Shown one piece after another: positions 19,548 to 28,946 of a stretch of 64,000 nucleotides of DNA. Below the pieces are notes generated by a model. That model did no database searches, was not told the DNA's origin, and was given only the letters and a program-made list of their open reading frames with translations. The DNA comes from Alphaproteobacteria bacterium (lineage in GTDB: Bacteria > Pseudomonadota > Alphaproteobacteria > Micropepsales > Micropepsaceae). The DNA lies in NCBI GenBank assembly GCA_025350465.1, contig JANXXU010000008.1, forward strand, positions 124,001 to 188,000. The letters are read 5' to 3'. Position 1 is the first letter of the stretch. Each line of letters opens with the position of its first letter. The position numbers were made by a program, and so were the translations under genes.

Positions 19548-20264
19548 ATGCACTTCCGCCCGCTGCCGGTCTTGACGATTTCAACGTCGATCGCGTTCGC
19601 CGTCCTGATCGTCCTCGGATTCTGGCAGCTGGAGCGGCGCGAGGAGAAACACGCGCTGCTGCGCGAGATCGCGCACCGCATGATCGCGCCCGCGGAATCG
19701 ATTGAGGGACTGTTGATCAACGATTCCGAAGCACCGTTCCGTCACGCGACGGCACAGGGCACCTTCGAGCACGCGCAGGAGGCCTACGTCTTTGCCCCGC
19801 GCAGCGACGACAGCGGCACGCACCTTGGTTACAAGGTGATCACACCGTTCAGATTGACGGCGAGCGCGGTCGTCTTTGTCGATCGCGGCTGGGTGCCTCA
19901 GGAGCGCCGGGCCCCGGCGACCCGCCTCAAGGGACAGCCGGATGGACCGGTGACGATTCGAGGTCTGATGAAGCCCACCGCGGCGCCTGGGCTCTTCACG
20001 CCCGAGCCCAATCTCGTCGAGCATATTTGGTACGTGCACGACATCGCCGGCATGGCGTCGGCCTTCGACCTGAAGCCGGCGACCGTGCTTTATCTTGAGG
20101 CGTCGATGTCCTCGCCAGGCGGCCCCGACCCGATCGCCGAAATGCCCGAGATCCCCGACAACCATTTGCAATACGCGCTGACCTGGTTTGCGCTCGCCGT
20201 CGCGCTCGTGATTGTCTACCTCGTCTTCCACCATTCGCGCGGCCGCCTAAGGTTTCGCCGATGA
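19548..20264 (+). CDS. SURF1 family cytochrome oxidase biogenesis protein
   Basis: A 238-residue protein with two membrane helices, one at each end (TISTSIAFAVLIVLGFWQLERR and YALTWFALAVALVIVYLVF), and a periplasmic middle. GFWQLERREEK and VDRGWVPQERR are family signatures, and the C-terminal NNHLQYALTWFALA-type motif (DNHLQYALTWF) is kept. SURF1 helps insert heme a into subunit I. The start is three bases after the DUF983 stop; the end overlaps thrC by four bases. Confidence 0.94.
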   Translation: MHFRPLPVLTISTSIAFAVLIVLGFWQLERREEKHALLREIAHRMIAPAESIEGLLINDSEAPFRHATAQGTFEHAQEAYVFAPRSDDSGTHLGYKVITPFRLTASAVVFVDRGWVPQERRAPATRLKGQPDGPVTIRGLMKPTAAPGLFTPEPNLVEHIWYVHDIAGMASAFDLKPATVLYLEASMSSPGGPDPIAEMPEIPDNHLQYALTWFALAVALVIVYLVFHHSRGRLRFRR

Positions 20265-21637
20265 GATTTGTCAGCACGCGGGGCGAGGCCCCCTCGATCG
20301 GCTTCGAAGAGGTGCTGCTGTCCGGCCCGGCGCCCGACGGCGGTCTCTATGTGCCCGAAACCTGGCCGCATTGGAGCGCCGCGCAATTCTCGAATTTAGC
20401 CGGGCGTCCGTACGCCGAGATCGCCGGTGCGGTGCTCGCGAGTTTCATCGACGATCCGTTTTGGGCCGATGTAACCGCAGGCGCGGCGAGAGATGTCTAT
20501 CGCCGTTTCCGGCACGCGGACGTGGCGCCGCTCGTGGCGATGGGCGCTAACGGCTATCTGCTCGAACTCTTTCACGGCCCGACATTCGCCTTCAAGGATT
20601 TTGCTTTGCAGCTGCTGGCGCCGTTGATGGACGAAGCGCTCAAGCGGCGCGGCGATACGGCGCTCGTCCTTGCCGCGACCTCGGGCGACACCGGCGCCGC
20701 CGCGATCCACGCGCTCGCCGGTCGCTCGAAGATCAAGGTCGTGGTCTTGCATCCCAAGGGACGCATCTCGGACATTCAGCGCCGCCAGATGACGACGGTG
20801 ACGGCGGCGAACATCCGCAATATCGCGATTGAAGGCACCTTCGACGACGCGCAAGCGCTCGTGAAATCCCTGTTCGCCGATCGCGAATTCGCTGCCCGTC
20901 ACAAGCTCGCCGCGATCAATTCGATCAATTGGGTACGAATTGCCGCGCAAGCGGCTTACTACATCTCGACGTGCCTGCGTTTGGAAATGAAGCCTGTAAC
21001 GTTCGCCGTGCCGACGGGAAATTTCGGCGATGTGTTTGCGGGTTTCGTCGCCAAGAAAATGGGCGCGCCGGTCAAACGCCTGATCGTGGCGACGAACCAG
21101 AACGATATCCTGGCACGTGCTATCGAGACCGGCGTCTACGCGCGCGGCCCGGTCCACGCGACGCTGTCGCCCGCGATGGACATTCAGGTGGCGAGCAATT
21201 TCGAGCGACTAATCTTCGAGGCGCATGGTCGCGATGCCGCGCAGACCCGCCGCTTGATGGGTGAATTCGCAAGCACCGGTTCGTTGACTCTCGCGCCGGC
21301 CGCGTGCGCGTTCGTGGGCGGGATTTTTTCGGCTGTCAGTGTGAGCGAGGCCGACACGCTCGCCACCATGGCGCGGATCTTCAAATCGACCGGCAGGGTC
21401 GTTGATCCCCACACCGCTGTCGCCATCCAGGCTGCTGAGCAGAGCGCGCCCACCGGCGACACGGTTGTGATGTTGGCGACCGCCCATCCAGCTAAATTTC
21501 CCGACGCGGTCGAAAAGGCGATAGGCCAGCGCCCTGAGCTGCCGCCGGAGCTGCGATCGATCCTGACGGCACGCGAGCGCTGCGTCACGCTGCCCAATGA
21601 TGCCGCGGCCCTGAAGACCTTCATCGCCGCCGCCTGA
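20261..21637 (+). CDS. thrC: threonine synthase
   Basis: A 458-residue PLP enzyme that turns O-phosphohomoserine into threonine. PLP lysine in HGPTFAFKDFALQ (about residue 112), phosphate-binding ATSGDTGAAA, and IAIEGTFDDAQALVK and AINSINWVRIAAQAAYY segments typical of the long bacterial form. Its ATG overlaps the surf1 stop (ATGA). thrB, which makes its substrate, is 13 kb away at 34283. Position after surf1 suggests it is read with the oxidase operon. Confidence 0.96.
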   Translation: MRFVSTRGEAPSIGFEEVLLSGPAPDGGLYVPETWPHWSAAQFSNLAGRPYAEIAGAVLASFIDDPFWADVTAGAARDVYRRFRHADVAPLVAMGANGYLLELFHGPTFAFKDFALQLLAPLMDEALKRRGDTALVLAATSGDTGAAAIHALAGRSKIKVVVLHPKGRISDIQRRQMTTVTAANIRNIAIEGTFDDAQALVKSLFADREFAARHKLAAINSINWVRIAAQAAYYISTCLRLEMKPVTFAVPTGNFGDVFAGFVAKKMGAPVKRLIVATNQNDILARAIETGVYARGPVHATLSPAMDIQVASNFERLIFEAHGRDAAQTRRLMGEFASTGSLTLAPAACAFVGGIFSAVSVSEADTLATMARIFKSTGRVVDPHTAVAIQAAEQSAPTGDTVVMLATAHPAKFPDAVEKAIGQRPELPPELRSILTARERCVTLPNDAAALKTFIAAA

Positions 21638-21699
21638 TCGTCTCCGTCATCGCCAGTCCCCTCCCGCGCCCCAAGAAAATGGCGCAACTCAGGGGTTTT

Positions 21700-21721
21700 A
21701 TGGGCTGCATATTCAGCCCAT
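21700..21721. terminator. perfect hairpin between thrC and the M16 gene
   Basis: ATGGGCTG at 21700-21707 and CAGCCCAT at 21714-21721 form an eight-base-pair stem with a six-base loop. There is no T-run after it, so it is not a textbook intrinsic terminator. It could weaken read-through from the oxidase/thrC operon or protect an RNA end. Confidence 0.4.
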
Positions 21722-21776
21722 GAAATTCGCCCGCGACTGCTCTATGTACTCCGGTCCCAAAGCCGAAAGAACCCGA

Positions 21777-23035
21777 ATGCCCCCCAGTATCACCAAGCTT
21801 AAGAACGGCCTCACCGTCGTGACCGACCCCATGCCGCATCTGGAAACGGCGGCGGTCGGGGTCTGGGTCAATGCCGGCGCGCGTCACGAAACCGAGCCGA
21901 TGAACGGCATCGCCCATATGCTCGAGCACATGGCCTCAAGGGAACGAAGCGGCGCACCGCACGCCAGATCGCCGAGGAGATCGAGCGTGTCGGCGGCTAC
22001 AACAACGCCTACACCGCGCGCGAGCAGACCGCGTACTACGCGCGCGTCCTCAAGGCCGATGTCCCGCTCGCCGTCGATATACTTGCCGACATTCTCCAGG
22101 ATTCGGTGTTCGACACCGACGAGCTGGCGCGCGAACAAGGTGTCGTGATTCAAGAAATCGGGCAGGCCGAAGACACGCCCGACGACATCATCTTCGATCA
22201 TCTGCAAGCGACCGCCTTTCCCGATCAGCCGCTCGGCCGCCCCATCCTCGGCACGGCCAAACACGTGCAGTCCTTCACGCAGACGTCGCTTCGCGACCAC
22301 ATCGCCGCGCACTATTTCGCCTCCTCGATGGCGTTTATTTCCGCCGGCGCGGTCGAACACGAAAAAATGGTGGCGCTTGCCGAACACGCGTTTGCCGGTT
22401 TGAAATCGGGAAAGGAAATCACGCCGGCAGCCGGCAGCTATGGCGGCGGCGAGCGTCGCACCGGCCAAAAGCTTGAGCAGGCGCACATCGCTCTTGCGTT
22501 CAAAGGTCTTTCCTCGCTCGACGAGGACGTTTACGCGGCGCAAGTCTATTCGACGGTGCTTGGCGGTGGTATGTCGTCGCGGCTCTTCCAAGAGGCGCGC
22601 GAGAAGCGCGGGCTCTGTTACACGATCTCGACCTTCGGTTCGAGCTATCGCGACACCGGCCTCTTTGGCGTCTATGCCGGCACAAGCAACGACGATTTGC
22701 CGGAGCTCATGAATGTGGTTGCCGGTGAAATGATCAGTGTCGCCGAGACCGTGGGTGAGGACGAGACCGCTCGCGCCCGCGCCCAGATCAAGGCCGGCAT
22801 GCTGATGGGCCTGGAGCAGGCGTCATCGCGCTGCGAGCAGATCGCGGCCCATCTCTTCACTTACGGCCGCCTTCTTTCGACGGACGAATTGATCGCGCGC
22901 ATCGATGCTGTCGACACGAAGGCGGTCAGCCGCGTCGCGGCGAGCGTTTTGAAGCGCAGCAAGTTGACGTTGGCTGCCATGGGTCCGGTCGGCAAGCTCG
23001 GCTCCTACGATCGCGTCGCGCAGCGATTTGCTTGA
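21777..23035 (+). pseudogene. M16 family zinc peptidase (mitochondrial processing peptidase-like), interrupted by a frameshift
   Basis: The first frame reads MPPSITKLKNGLTVVTDPM and includes the zinc site HMLEH, then goes out of frame after GCC at 21933-21935. The next frame resumes at AAG 21938 with KGTKRRTARQIAEEIERVGG, NAYTAREQTAYYARVL and continues to the stop at 23035. The family has Phe (TTC) at the break, so exactly one T seems to be missing at 21936. If restored, the protein would be 419 residues, a normal M16 length, with the second zinc Glu present in the later VVIQEIGQAEDTP region. It is followed by a GNAT gene overlapping the stop. The break may be a real mutation or a sequence error. 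Confidence 0.85.
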
Positions 23036-23640
23036 TGCCGCTCGTCGTGAGCCTTGCGAGATCCAAACCTGCCGCTGTCGCGGGCGCGCAAGTCGTCTTG
23101 CGTCCGCCCGTTGCCGCCGATTTCGAGCCTTGGGCGCGGTTGCGCCATGACAGCCGGAATTTCCTGAAGCCTTGGGAGCCGACCTGGGCATCGGATGAAT
23201 TGTCGAAGGAGGCGTTCCGTCGCCGCCTGCGTCGTTATTCGCAGGCCGCGCGCGACGGTACCGGCCACATCTTCTTTGTCTTCGACAAGAAGACGGGCGC
23301 GCTAGTCGGCGGCTGTCAATTGTCGAACATCCGCCAAGGCGTTGCGCAATCCGCGGCAACGCTCGGCTATTGGATGGGTGAGCCCTTTGCCGGCAAGGGT
23401 CTCATGACGGATGCGGTCACCGCGTTGACCAGATATTGCTTGACGAAGCTTGGACTTCATCGCATCGAGGCGGCCTGTTTGCCGGACAACGCCGCATCGC
23501 GCCGTGTTCTGGCGAAGGCGGGCTTCGTCGAGGAAGGAATCGCCCGCCGATATCTCAAGATCAACGGCCAGTGGCGCGACCATCTTCTGTTTGCCATCAT
23601 TGAAGACGACCTGCCATCCGCCCGCCCGCCCAAGGGATAG
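23035..23640 (+). CDS. GNAT N-acetyltransferase (RimJ/RimL-like)
   Basis: A 201-residue acetyltransferase. LRPPVAADFEPWARLR at the N terminus, the acetyl-CoA loop region GYWMGEPFAGKGLMTDAV, and RIEAACLPDNAASRRVLAKAGF are typical of the RimJ/RimL branch that acetylates protein N termini or ribosomal proteins. ATG 23035 overlaps the M16 stop (TGATG), so the two are probably cotranscribed; the M16 peptidase-acetyltransferase pairing is usual in alphaproteobacteria. The acceptor substrate is not known. Confidence 0.88.
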   Translation: MPLVVSLARSKPAAVAGAQVVLRPPVAADFEPWARLRHDSRNFLKPWEPTWASDELSKEAFRRRLRRYSQAARDGTGHIFFVFDKKTGALVGGCQLSNIRQGVAQSAATLGYWMGEPFAGKGLMTDAVTALTRYCLTKLGLHRIEAACLPDNAASRRVLAKAGFVEEGIARRYLKINGQWRDHLLFAIIEDDLPSARPPKG

Positions 23641-23660
23641 GCGCTTCAAAGAGGATCACA

Positions 23661-24212
23661 ATGGATCAACGCCTGTTGCGCTTGCTTGGAGTCTTGACCT
23701 CGTCGAAGGTCCTTTCGACGCTCGCCGGCATGGCGATCGGCGGCGTGATTTTTCTGCTGGTCGCCTGGGCGGCCGGATTTTTGAGTCCACCACCAAATAC
23801 CGAGGAGACCGAGTTGCCCGCCCAACTGAGCAGAGACAAGAACACCGAGTTTCTCGCCAATCACGCCAAGCAGCCCGGCGTCACCGTCACCGCAAGCGGT
23901 CTTCAATACCGCGTGATCAAAGCCGGCGCCGGTAAGAAGCCGGAATCGGCGCGTGCAATCGTCAAGGTGCATTACACAGGTAAGCTCATCGACGGCACGA
24001 CCTTCGATTCATCCGTTGGTGGATCGCCGGTCGAGTTTCCGCTGAACAGAGTTATCCCTGGTTGGACCGAAGGCTTGCAGCTGATGCGCGAAGGCGAAAA
24101 GGCCGAGCTCGTGATTCCCTACAAACTCGGCTACGGCGAGGAAGGGTCGAGCGGCTCCATTCCGCCGTATCAGACGCTCGTCTTCGAGGTCGAGCTTCTC
24201 TCGGTCAAATGA
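23661..24212 (+). CDS. membrane-anchored FKBP-type peptidyl-prolyl isomerase
   Basis: A 183-residue protein with one N-terminal transmembrane helix (LAGMAIGGVIFLLVAWAAGFL) and a C-terminal FKBP domain: GLQYRVIKAGAG, VKVHYTGKLIDGTTFDSS, VIPGWTEGLQLMREGEKAEL, IPYKLGYGEEG and TLVFEVELLSV. These keep the aromatic pocket residues, so prolyl isomerase activity is expected, on the periplasmic side. It follows the GNAT gene by 20 bases and ends near a GC hairpin. Confidence 0.92.
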   Translation: MDQRLLRLLGVLTSSKVLSTLAGMAIGGVIFLLVAWAAGFLSPPPNTEETELPAQLSRDKNTEFLANHAKQPGVTVTASGLQYRVIKAGAGKKPESARAIVKVHYTGKLIDGTTFDSSVGGSPVEFPLNRVIPGWTEGLQLMREGEKAELVIPYKLGYGEEGSSGSIPPYQTLVFEVELLSVK

Positions 24213-24231
24213 TCCGAGCCGCTGTCAGCTT

Positions 24232-24254
24232 GCGCCCCGCCGATCTCGGGGCGC
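24232..24254 (+). terminator. GC-rich hairpin after the FKBP gene
   Basis: GCGCCCCG at 24232-24239 pairs with CGGGGCGC at 24247-24254 around a seven-base loop. No T-run follows, so it may end transcription weakly or act as a rho-dependent or RNA-stability element. Confidence 0.45.
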
Positions 24255-24328
24255 AGCTGCTTGCGCAGGTCGCCCTCGCGAAACGAGGTGACCTTCACGC
24301 AGCGCAGTCAAACGCTCCGGTCCTTCTG

Positions 24329-24517
24329 TTAGTGCCGCGCTTCGCGCCAAACAAGAACGGCAAGCAGCGCAGCGATGATCGCGCCTGCGATGCTTGCGCT
24401 CATCGGAATCTGATGACCGCCGACCAGGATCTCGACGTTCATCGCTAGGCGCGCGACATGAGCCGCAGCGATAATGAACAACAGCAACACCACCGTCATT
24501 GTAACGGGCTTGGACAT
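24329..24517 (-). CDS. small two-helix membrane protein
   Basis: A 62-residue protein with two hydrophobic stretches (MTVVLLLFIIAAAHVARL and IAGAIIAALLAVLVW) separated by a short loop NVEILVGGHQIPMSAS. ATG 24517 is chosen as the charged-residue-poor start; the frame upstream reaches 24613 but would add a proline-rich stretch that is out of character. No family is recognised. It stands alone between the FKBP and Yip1-like genes. Confidence 0.6.
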   Translation of the reverse strand: MSKPVTMTVVLLLFIIAAAHVARLAMNVEILVGGHQIPMSASIAGAIIAALLAVLVWREARH

Positions 24518-24713
24518 TTTGGCTCTTTCCACCGGAGGAGGGGGCGCCGCAATTTGCGCCGAAAATCTACCACGCGGCGGGTCGTTTGGGTCACTCCAGG
24601 CCGGTTTCTGCATCGTTTCCGCTGGCGCGCGCCGATAGAATCAAGATCGACTGCTCGGGCTGGTGCGCTGACTGATTCGTCAGGTCAGCACGCCAAAAAG
24701 GGGAGGAACAACA

Positions 24714-25280
24714 ATGTCGCCAACAGAACTCGTTGCCCGCGTCCAACGTCTCTTGCTGTCGCCGGCGGCGGAGTGGGACGCCATCGACCACGAGGGCGCG
24801 GATGTCGCTCGCATCTATCAATCCTACGTTCTTCCGCTCGCCGCCCTTGCAGCTCTTGCGGCCTTCATCGGAACGTCCGTGGTAGGCATTGGAGGCTTTC
24901 GCGTCGGGCTCGTCTCGGGGTTGGTCCAAGCAATCGTTTCGGTGGCGGTGTCGGCCGGCGCCGTCTACGTGATGGCGCTCATCATCAACGCACTGGCGCC
25001 GCAATTCGGGGCCAAACAGGACATGGGCCAAGCCTTCAAGGTGGCGGCTTATGCGCCTACCGCCAGCTGGGTCGCCAGTTTGATCATGATCTTGCCGATG
25101 CTCGGGATCGTGGCCTTGATCGGCGGGCTCTATTCCTTGTATCTGCTGTTCGTTGGCTTGCCCAAATTGATGAAGCCTGCCGCCGACAAAGCGATGATCT
25201 ACACGCTCGCGGTAATCGGTTGCATGATTGTGGTCGGTGTCGTTGTCTTCGCGGTCATGCGCACCGCCGGTCTCGGCTAG
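24714..25280 (+). CDS. Yip1 domain membrane protein
   Basis: A 188-residue inner-membrane protein with five helices. The opening RVQRLLLSPAAEWDAIDHE is the classic start of bacterial Yip1-domain proteins, followed by Gly/Ala-rich helices and the PTASWVASLIMILPMLG and GLYSLYLLFVGLPKLMK segments of the family. Function in bacteria is unknown. ATG 24714 has a GGGGAGGA ribosome binding site. Single gene. Confidence 0.9.
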   Translation: MSPTELVARVQRLLLSPAAEWDAIDHEGADVARIYQSYVLPLAALAALAAFIGTSVVGIGGFRVGLVSGLVQAIVSVAVSAGAVYVMALIINALAPQFGAKQDMGQAFKVAAYAPTASWVASLIMILPMLGIVALIGGLYSLYLLFVGLPKLMKPAADKAMIYTLAVIGCMIVVGVVVFAVMRTAGLG

Positions 25281-25391
25281 GCGGCGACGACAATTGGAGG
25301 GCCCCGCGCAGGGAATTTGTGCGGAGGTCCGGCGGTTGTGAGCTCATCTTGAGTGGCGGCCCAAGAGTTGGCGGCAGGTAGCTGATTACTG

Positions 25392-28265
25392 ATGTGGAAA
25401 CGGGCGGGCCCAGGCATCGTCGCGCTGCTCGTTGCGGCGATGGTCTCCGTCGGCCCTGTCGACGGGGCGCCTCCTGATCCCGCAATTCCGCTAGCGGCGC
25501 CGGTCATCGATCTCACGCGCTCGCTCCGGCCCTACGATCAAGGGTCGCCAGGCGAGACGGCCGAGGTTGAATCTTGGCTTGCCTTCGACCTGACCAACCC
25601 GGGGAGCCAAGAAGTTGCGCGCGTCGTCACCTTCGACAATGGCGGCAACGGCGCGCTCCGCTTCCTATACGCAGACGACCGCACCGCGTGGCTCGCTCTG
25701 ACCGCGACAGGCGAAGGTGGCCGCGCAGAACTCAGGGGCAACAGATACACTGTCGGTGAAGTGTCCGTTTCGCCCGGACAAACCGCTACGTTCGCAGTGC
25801 GCGTGCGCGCACCCAATAGATCAGGCGTTTGGCGGCTGTGGCAGCCGGAAGCCTATGCGGCGCACCAGCGTCTCGACACGCTCATGCGCGGGTTGCTCGC
25901 GGGTTGCGTGCTGGCGATGGCCGCATGGCTTGCGGGGCTCTCGGTTGCCCGGCGCAGCGGTACGCAAGGGTGGGCGGCGATTGCGCTGGGCGCGAGCGTT
26001 GTTCTGCTGCTGGGTGAGAGCGTGGTTCCGCTTCCTGCACCTGTGACCATTGGGGCCGGCGGTCTTTTCCTCGCAGCAGGTCTGCAATTCTTGAGCCGCT
26101 ATCTTGATGTGTCGCGCGACCGGCCGTGGACCGCCTATCTGCTTGACGGTTGCATCTTCGCGATCTTCCTGCTCGGTCTCGTCGCAGCCTTCGACATTGC
26201 GCCGGCCTGGTTGCTTCTGCGCGCCGCAACTGTCTTGGCTGCCGCGACGCTCTCCACCCTGCTCCTGCAAGGCCTTTTCAAGCGCAATGACGCGGCGCGC
26301 GCGTTGATCCCCGGCGGGTTGCTGCTTGTTCTTGGGTGCCTTGCACCGAGCTTAGTTCCCGATCAGGTGGCGCGCCATGTGACTGCGCTGCCGTTGATCT
26401 TCGATGCACTGTTGACGGCCGGCATTTTAGCGATCGGCTTTGCCGGCTCGTCTCAGCGTCAAGAGCGCTCCCACGAGGAAGTGTCGGCTGAACTCAGCGA
26501 AGAACGGCGCCAATCGCGCGAAGTCGAGTATCGCTATGCGTTGGGCCTCGCTGCTGCCCATCAAGGCTTGTGGGATTGGAATCTCGAGGCGGACACCTTG
26601 TTCCTTTCGCCGTCGGTCGAGGCGTTGTTGGGCTTGCCGAACTCGGCGATCGCTTCGTCGGAGCGCAACTGGGCGGCGCTGATCCTGCCGGAGGACGTGA
26701 GCGTCTATGCCGAGGCGATGAACACGCATCGCAAATTGGGCAATAGCGCCTTCACCGTCGAGGTGCGCATGCGCCACGCCAAGGGCGGCCTGCGTTGGAT
26801 TCAGCTGCGCGCCAGTTGTCTCGCCGGTTCCGACGGCCGCGCCATGCGCTGCATCGGCGTCGTCAGCGACATCACCGCGCGCAAACAGCAGGAAGCGCAT
26901 CTGACGACGAGCGATCAGGTCGATCCAGTGACCGGTCTCATCGGCCGCAATCCCTTTGCCTCTCGCCTTGACGAACTCCTCGCCGACATGCAGCGCGGCC
27001 GGATCCAGCGGCGCGGCGCGGTGCTCGCCATCGATGTCGACCGCGTGCGCCTCGTCAACGACAGTCTGGGCCACAAGATAGGCGAGCAGTTCCTTGCCGA
27101 TATCGCGCGCCGCCTCGATCATGCCGCCGGCCCGGACGATGCGGTCGCCCGTCTCGGCAGCGACGAGTTCGCTGTGCTGGCACTTGGCTCGACCGGTGAT
27201 GAAGATGGTGCCGAGGTCGCGCAGCGCATTCGTGATGCCCTAACGCAGCCCATCGCCATCGGCGACCGCGAGATCTACGCCGCCGCCAGCATCGGTCTCG
27301 CCCTGATCGAGGAGCGCCATCGCTTCGGCGGCGACGTCATCCGTGAGGCCGAAGTGGCGATGTATCACGCCAAGCGCGCGGGCCGCGGCGGCTTTGAGAT
27401 CTACCAGCCGCAGATGAAGCCGCGTTCGGCCGAGCGTTTGATGCTCGACGCAGATCTGCGCACGGCGCTCGAGCGCAACGAAATCGAGTTGCACTACCAG
27501 CCGATCGTGCGCCTTGGCGACCATTCGATCGCGGGCTTCGAAGCGTTGATGCGTTGGCGCCATCCCAAGCGCGGTTTGCTGTCGCCTTCCGATTTCATTC
27601 CGTTGGCGGAGGAAACCGGGTTGATTGTGCCGCTCGGCCGCTATGCCGTGGAACGCGCGGCTGCCGAACTGAAGCGCTGGCAAAGCTTCTTCCCGATGCG
27701 CGAGCCGCTGTTTTGCAGCGTCAATGTGTCGGCGCGCCAACTCTTCCGGCAAGACTTCTTCGACGACGTCATTCAAGCCCTGCGCCGCGAATCGCCGGCG
27801 CATCTGTCGTTCAAGCTTGAGCTGACCGAGAGCGTCATCATGCAAAATCCGGAAACGACCGCGCGCATGCTGGGCCGTTTGAAGGAAGCGGGCGCCGGCC
27901 TTGCGCTCGACGATTTCGGTACGGGGTTTTCGTCGCTGAGCTATCTGCAGCGGTTTCCGTTCGACACGGTGAAGGTCGACCGCAGCTTCATCGTCGACAT
28001 GGCGACGAACAAGGAAACGCCGGTGATCTTGAACTCGATCATCCAATTGGCGCACGAACTCGACATGTCGGTCGTCGCCGAGGGCGTCGAGAGCCAGCAG
28101 GAAGCGCAAAAACTAAAGGCCATGCGCTGCGAGTTCGCGCAAGGCTTCCTGTTCGGCGCGCCAATGGACGCAACCGCCGCCTACAATTTCATTGCCTTGA
28201 AAGGGAAAACGGTCGAACCGAAATTGCCGCGTCCGGGCTCAAGCCCGGCCCGCATCCCGCGATAG
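25392..28265 (+). CDS. membrane sensor with PAS, GGDEF and EAL domains (c-di-GMP turnover)
   Basis: A 957-residue protein. Order: signal peptide (1-22), periplasmic beta-rich sensor (about 30-155), seven or so transmembrane helices (about 160-350), a coiled linker, a PAS domain with PAC motif (about 380-500), a GGDEF domain (about 520-680) and an EAL domain (about 700-940). The active-site motif of the first enzyme is RLGSDEF (residues 589-593), a change from GGDEF, so diguanylate cyclase activity may be lost. The EAL domain keeps FEALMRW, NVSARQL, LELTES, DDFGTGFSS, FDTVKVDRSF and VAEGVES, so it should hydrolyse c-di-GMP. The stop overlaps the convergent yqgE gene by 27 bases. Confidence 0.93.
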   Translation: MWKRAGPGIVALLVAAMVSVGPVDGAPPDPAIPLAAPVIDLTRSLRPYDQGSPGETAEVESWLAFDLTNPGSQEVARVVTFDNGGNGALRFLYADDRTAWLALTATGEGGRAELRGNRYTVGEVSVSPGQTATFAVRVRAPNRSGVWRLWQPEAYAAHQRLDTLMRGLLAGCVLAMAAWLAGLSVARRSGTQGWAAIALGASVVLLLGESVVPLPAPVTIGAGGLFLAAGLQFLSRYLDVSRDRPWTAYLLDGCIFAIFLLGLVAAFDIAPAWLLLRAATVLAAATLSTLLLQGLFKRNDAARALIPGGLLLVLGCLAPSLVPDQVARHVTALPLIFDALLTAGILAIGFAGSSQRQERSHEEVSAELSEERRQSREVEYRYALGLAAAHQGLWDWNLEADTLFLSPSVEALLGLPNSAIASSERNWAALILPEDVSVYAEAMNTHRKLGNSAFTVEVRMRHAKGGLRWIQLRASCLAGSDGRAMRCIGVVSDITARKQQEAHLTTSDQVDPVTGLIGRNPFASRLDELLADMQRGRIQRRGAVLAIDVDRVRLVNDSLGHKIGEQFLADIARRLDHAAGPDDAVARLGSDEFAVLALGSTGDEDGAEVAQRIRDALTQPIAIGDREIYAAASIGLALIEERHRFGGDVIREAEVAMYHAKRAGRGGFEIYQPQMKPRSAERLMLDADLRTALERNEIELHYQPIVRLGDHSIAGFEALMRWRHPKRGLLSPSDFIPLAEETGLIVPLGRYAVERAAAELKRWQSFFPMREPLFCSVNVSARQLFRQDFFDDVIQALRRESPAHLSFKLELTESVIMQNPETTARMLGRLKEAGAGLALDDFGTGFSSLSYLQRFPFDTVKVDRSFIVDMATNKETPVILNSIIQLAHELDMSVVAEGVESQQEAQKLKAMRCEFAQGFLFGAPMDATAAYNFIALKGKTVEPKLPRPGSSPARIPR

Positions 28266-28829
28266 CTGCGCCGGGTTGACGCCGAGCTTGCGGATCGCGT
28301 GCTCCCACTTGTACGTGAGATTGTTTCCGAAGAGCAGGTATTCGTCGGCCGGGCACGTCAGCCAGCCGTTGCGTCGAATCTCATTCTCAAGTTGGCCCGC
28401 GCCCCAGCCGGCGTAGCCGAGCGCCACCATCGCCTGTTTTGGACCCTTGCCGTCGGCGATCGCCTTGAGCACGTCGACGGTGGCGGTGAGGCCGACCTGA
28501 TTGCCGACCTTCACGGTGGTATCTTGTGACGAATAATCCGGGCTGTGCAGAACAAAGCCGCGACCGGTTTCGACCGGCCCGCCGAACTGCACCGGAAGTC
28601 CGTTGAGCGTGCGCGATTGGGGGCGAATGCGCAGCTGGCGCAACAGGTCGAAGAAAGTGATGTTGGAGACGAGTTTGTTCAAGCACAGCGCCATCGCGCC
28701 TTTTTCCGAGTGCGCGCACAGGAAAAGGACCGATTGCTCCATCTTCGGGTCGGGCATGTTGGGCATGGCGATCAAGACCTGCCCCTCCAGGTAGCTGCCC
28801 TGGGTTTTTCTTGAACGGAAAATCGCCAT
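28239..28829 (-). CDS. YqgE/AlgH family protein
   Basis: A 196-residue soluble protein of the YqgE/AlgH family. Family marks: GQVLIAMPNMPDPKMEQSV, SEKGAMALCLNKL, FGGPVETGRGFVLHSPDY and LGYAGWGAGQLENEIRRNGWL. Function is not established; it often adjoins a RuvX gene in other bacteria but not here. ATG 28829 is the first of the frame. It is divergent from the DsbD-like gene. Confidence 0.93.
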   Translation of the reverse strand: MAIFRSRKTQGSYLEGQVLIAMPNMPDPKMEQSVLFLCAHSEKGAMALCLNKLVSNITFFDLLRQLRIRPQSRTLNGLPVQFGGPVETGRGFVLHSPDYSSQDTTVKVGNQVGLTATVDVLKAIADGKGPKQAMVALGYAGWGAGQLENEIRRNGWLTCPADEYLLFGNNLTYKWEHAIRKLGVNPAQLSRDAGRA

Positions 28830-28946
28830 ACGCGAATTGTAATCCTTCTCAGTTAATTCTGGAAGTCACCGTTTCACGGAAGAGTGACGCACGTGCGATG
28901 CTCTTTGACTGTCATGTAGGGCAGGAATGAGTATCGTCAGCGTGTC
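28830..28946. promoter_or_regulatory. divergent promoter region
   Basis: A 117-base gap between yqgE (minus) and the DsbD-like gene (plus); it must hold both promoters. The base composition is lower in GC than the genes around it. I do not mark individual -35/-10 boxes because none stands out. Confidence 0.35.
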
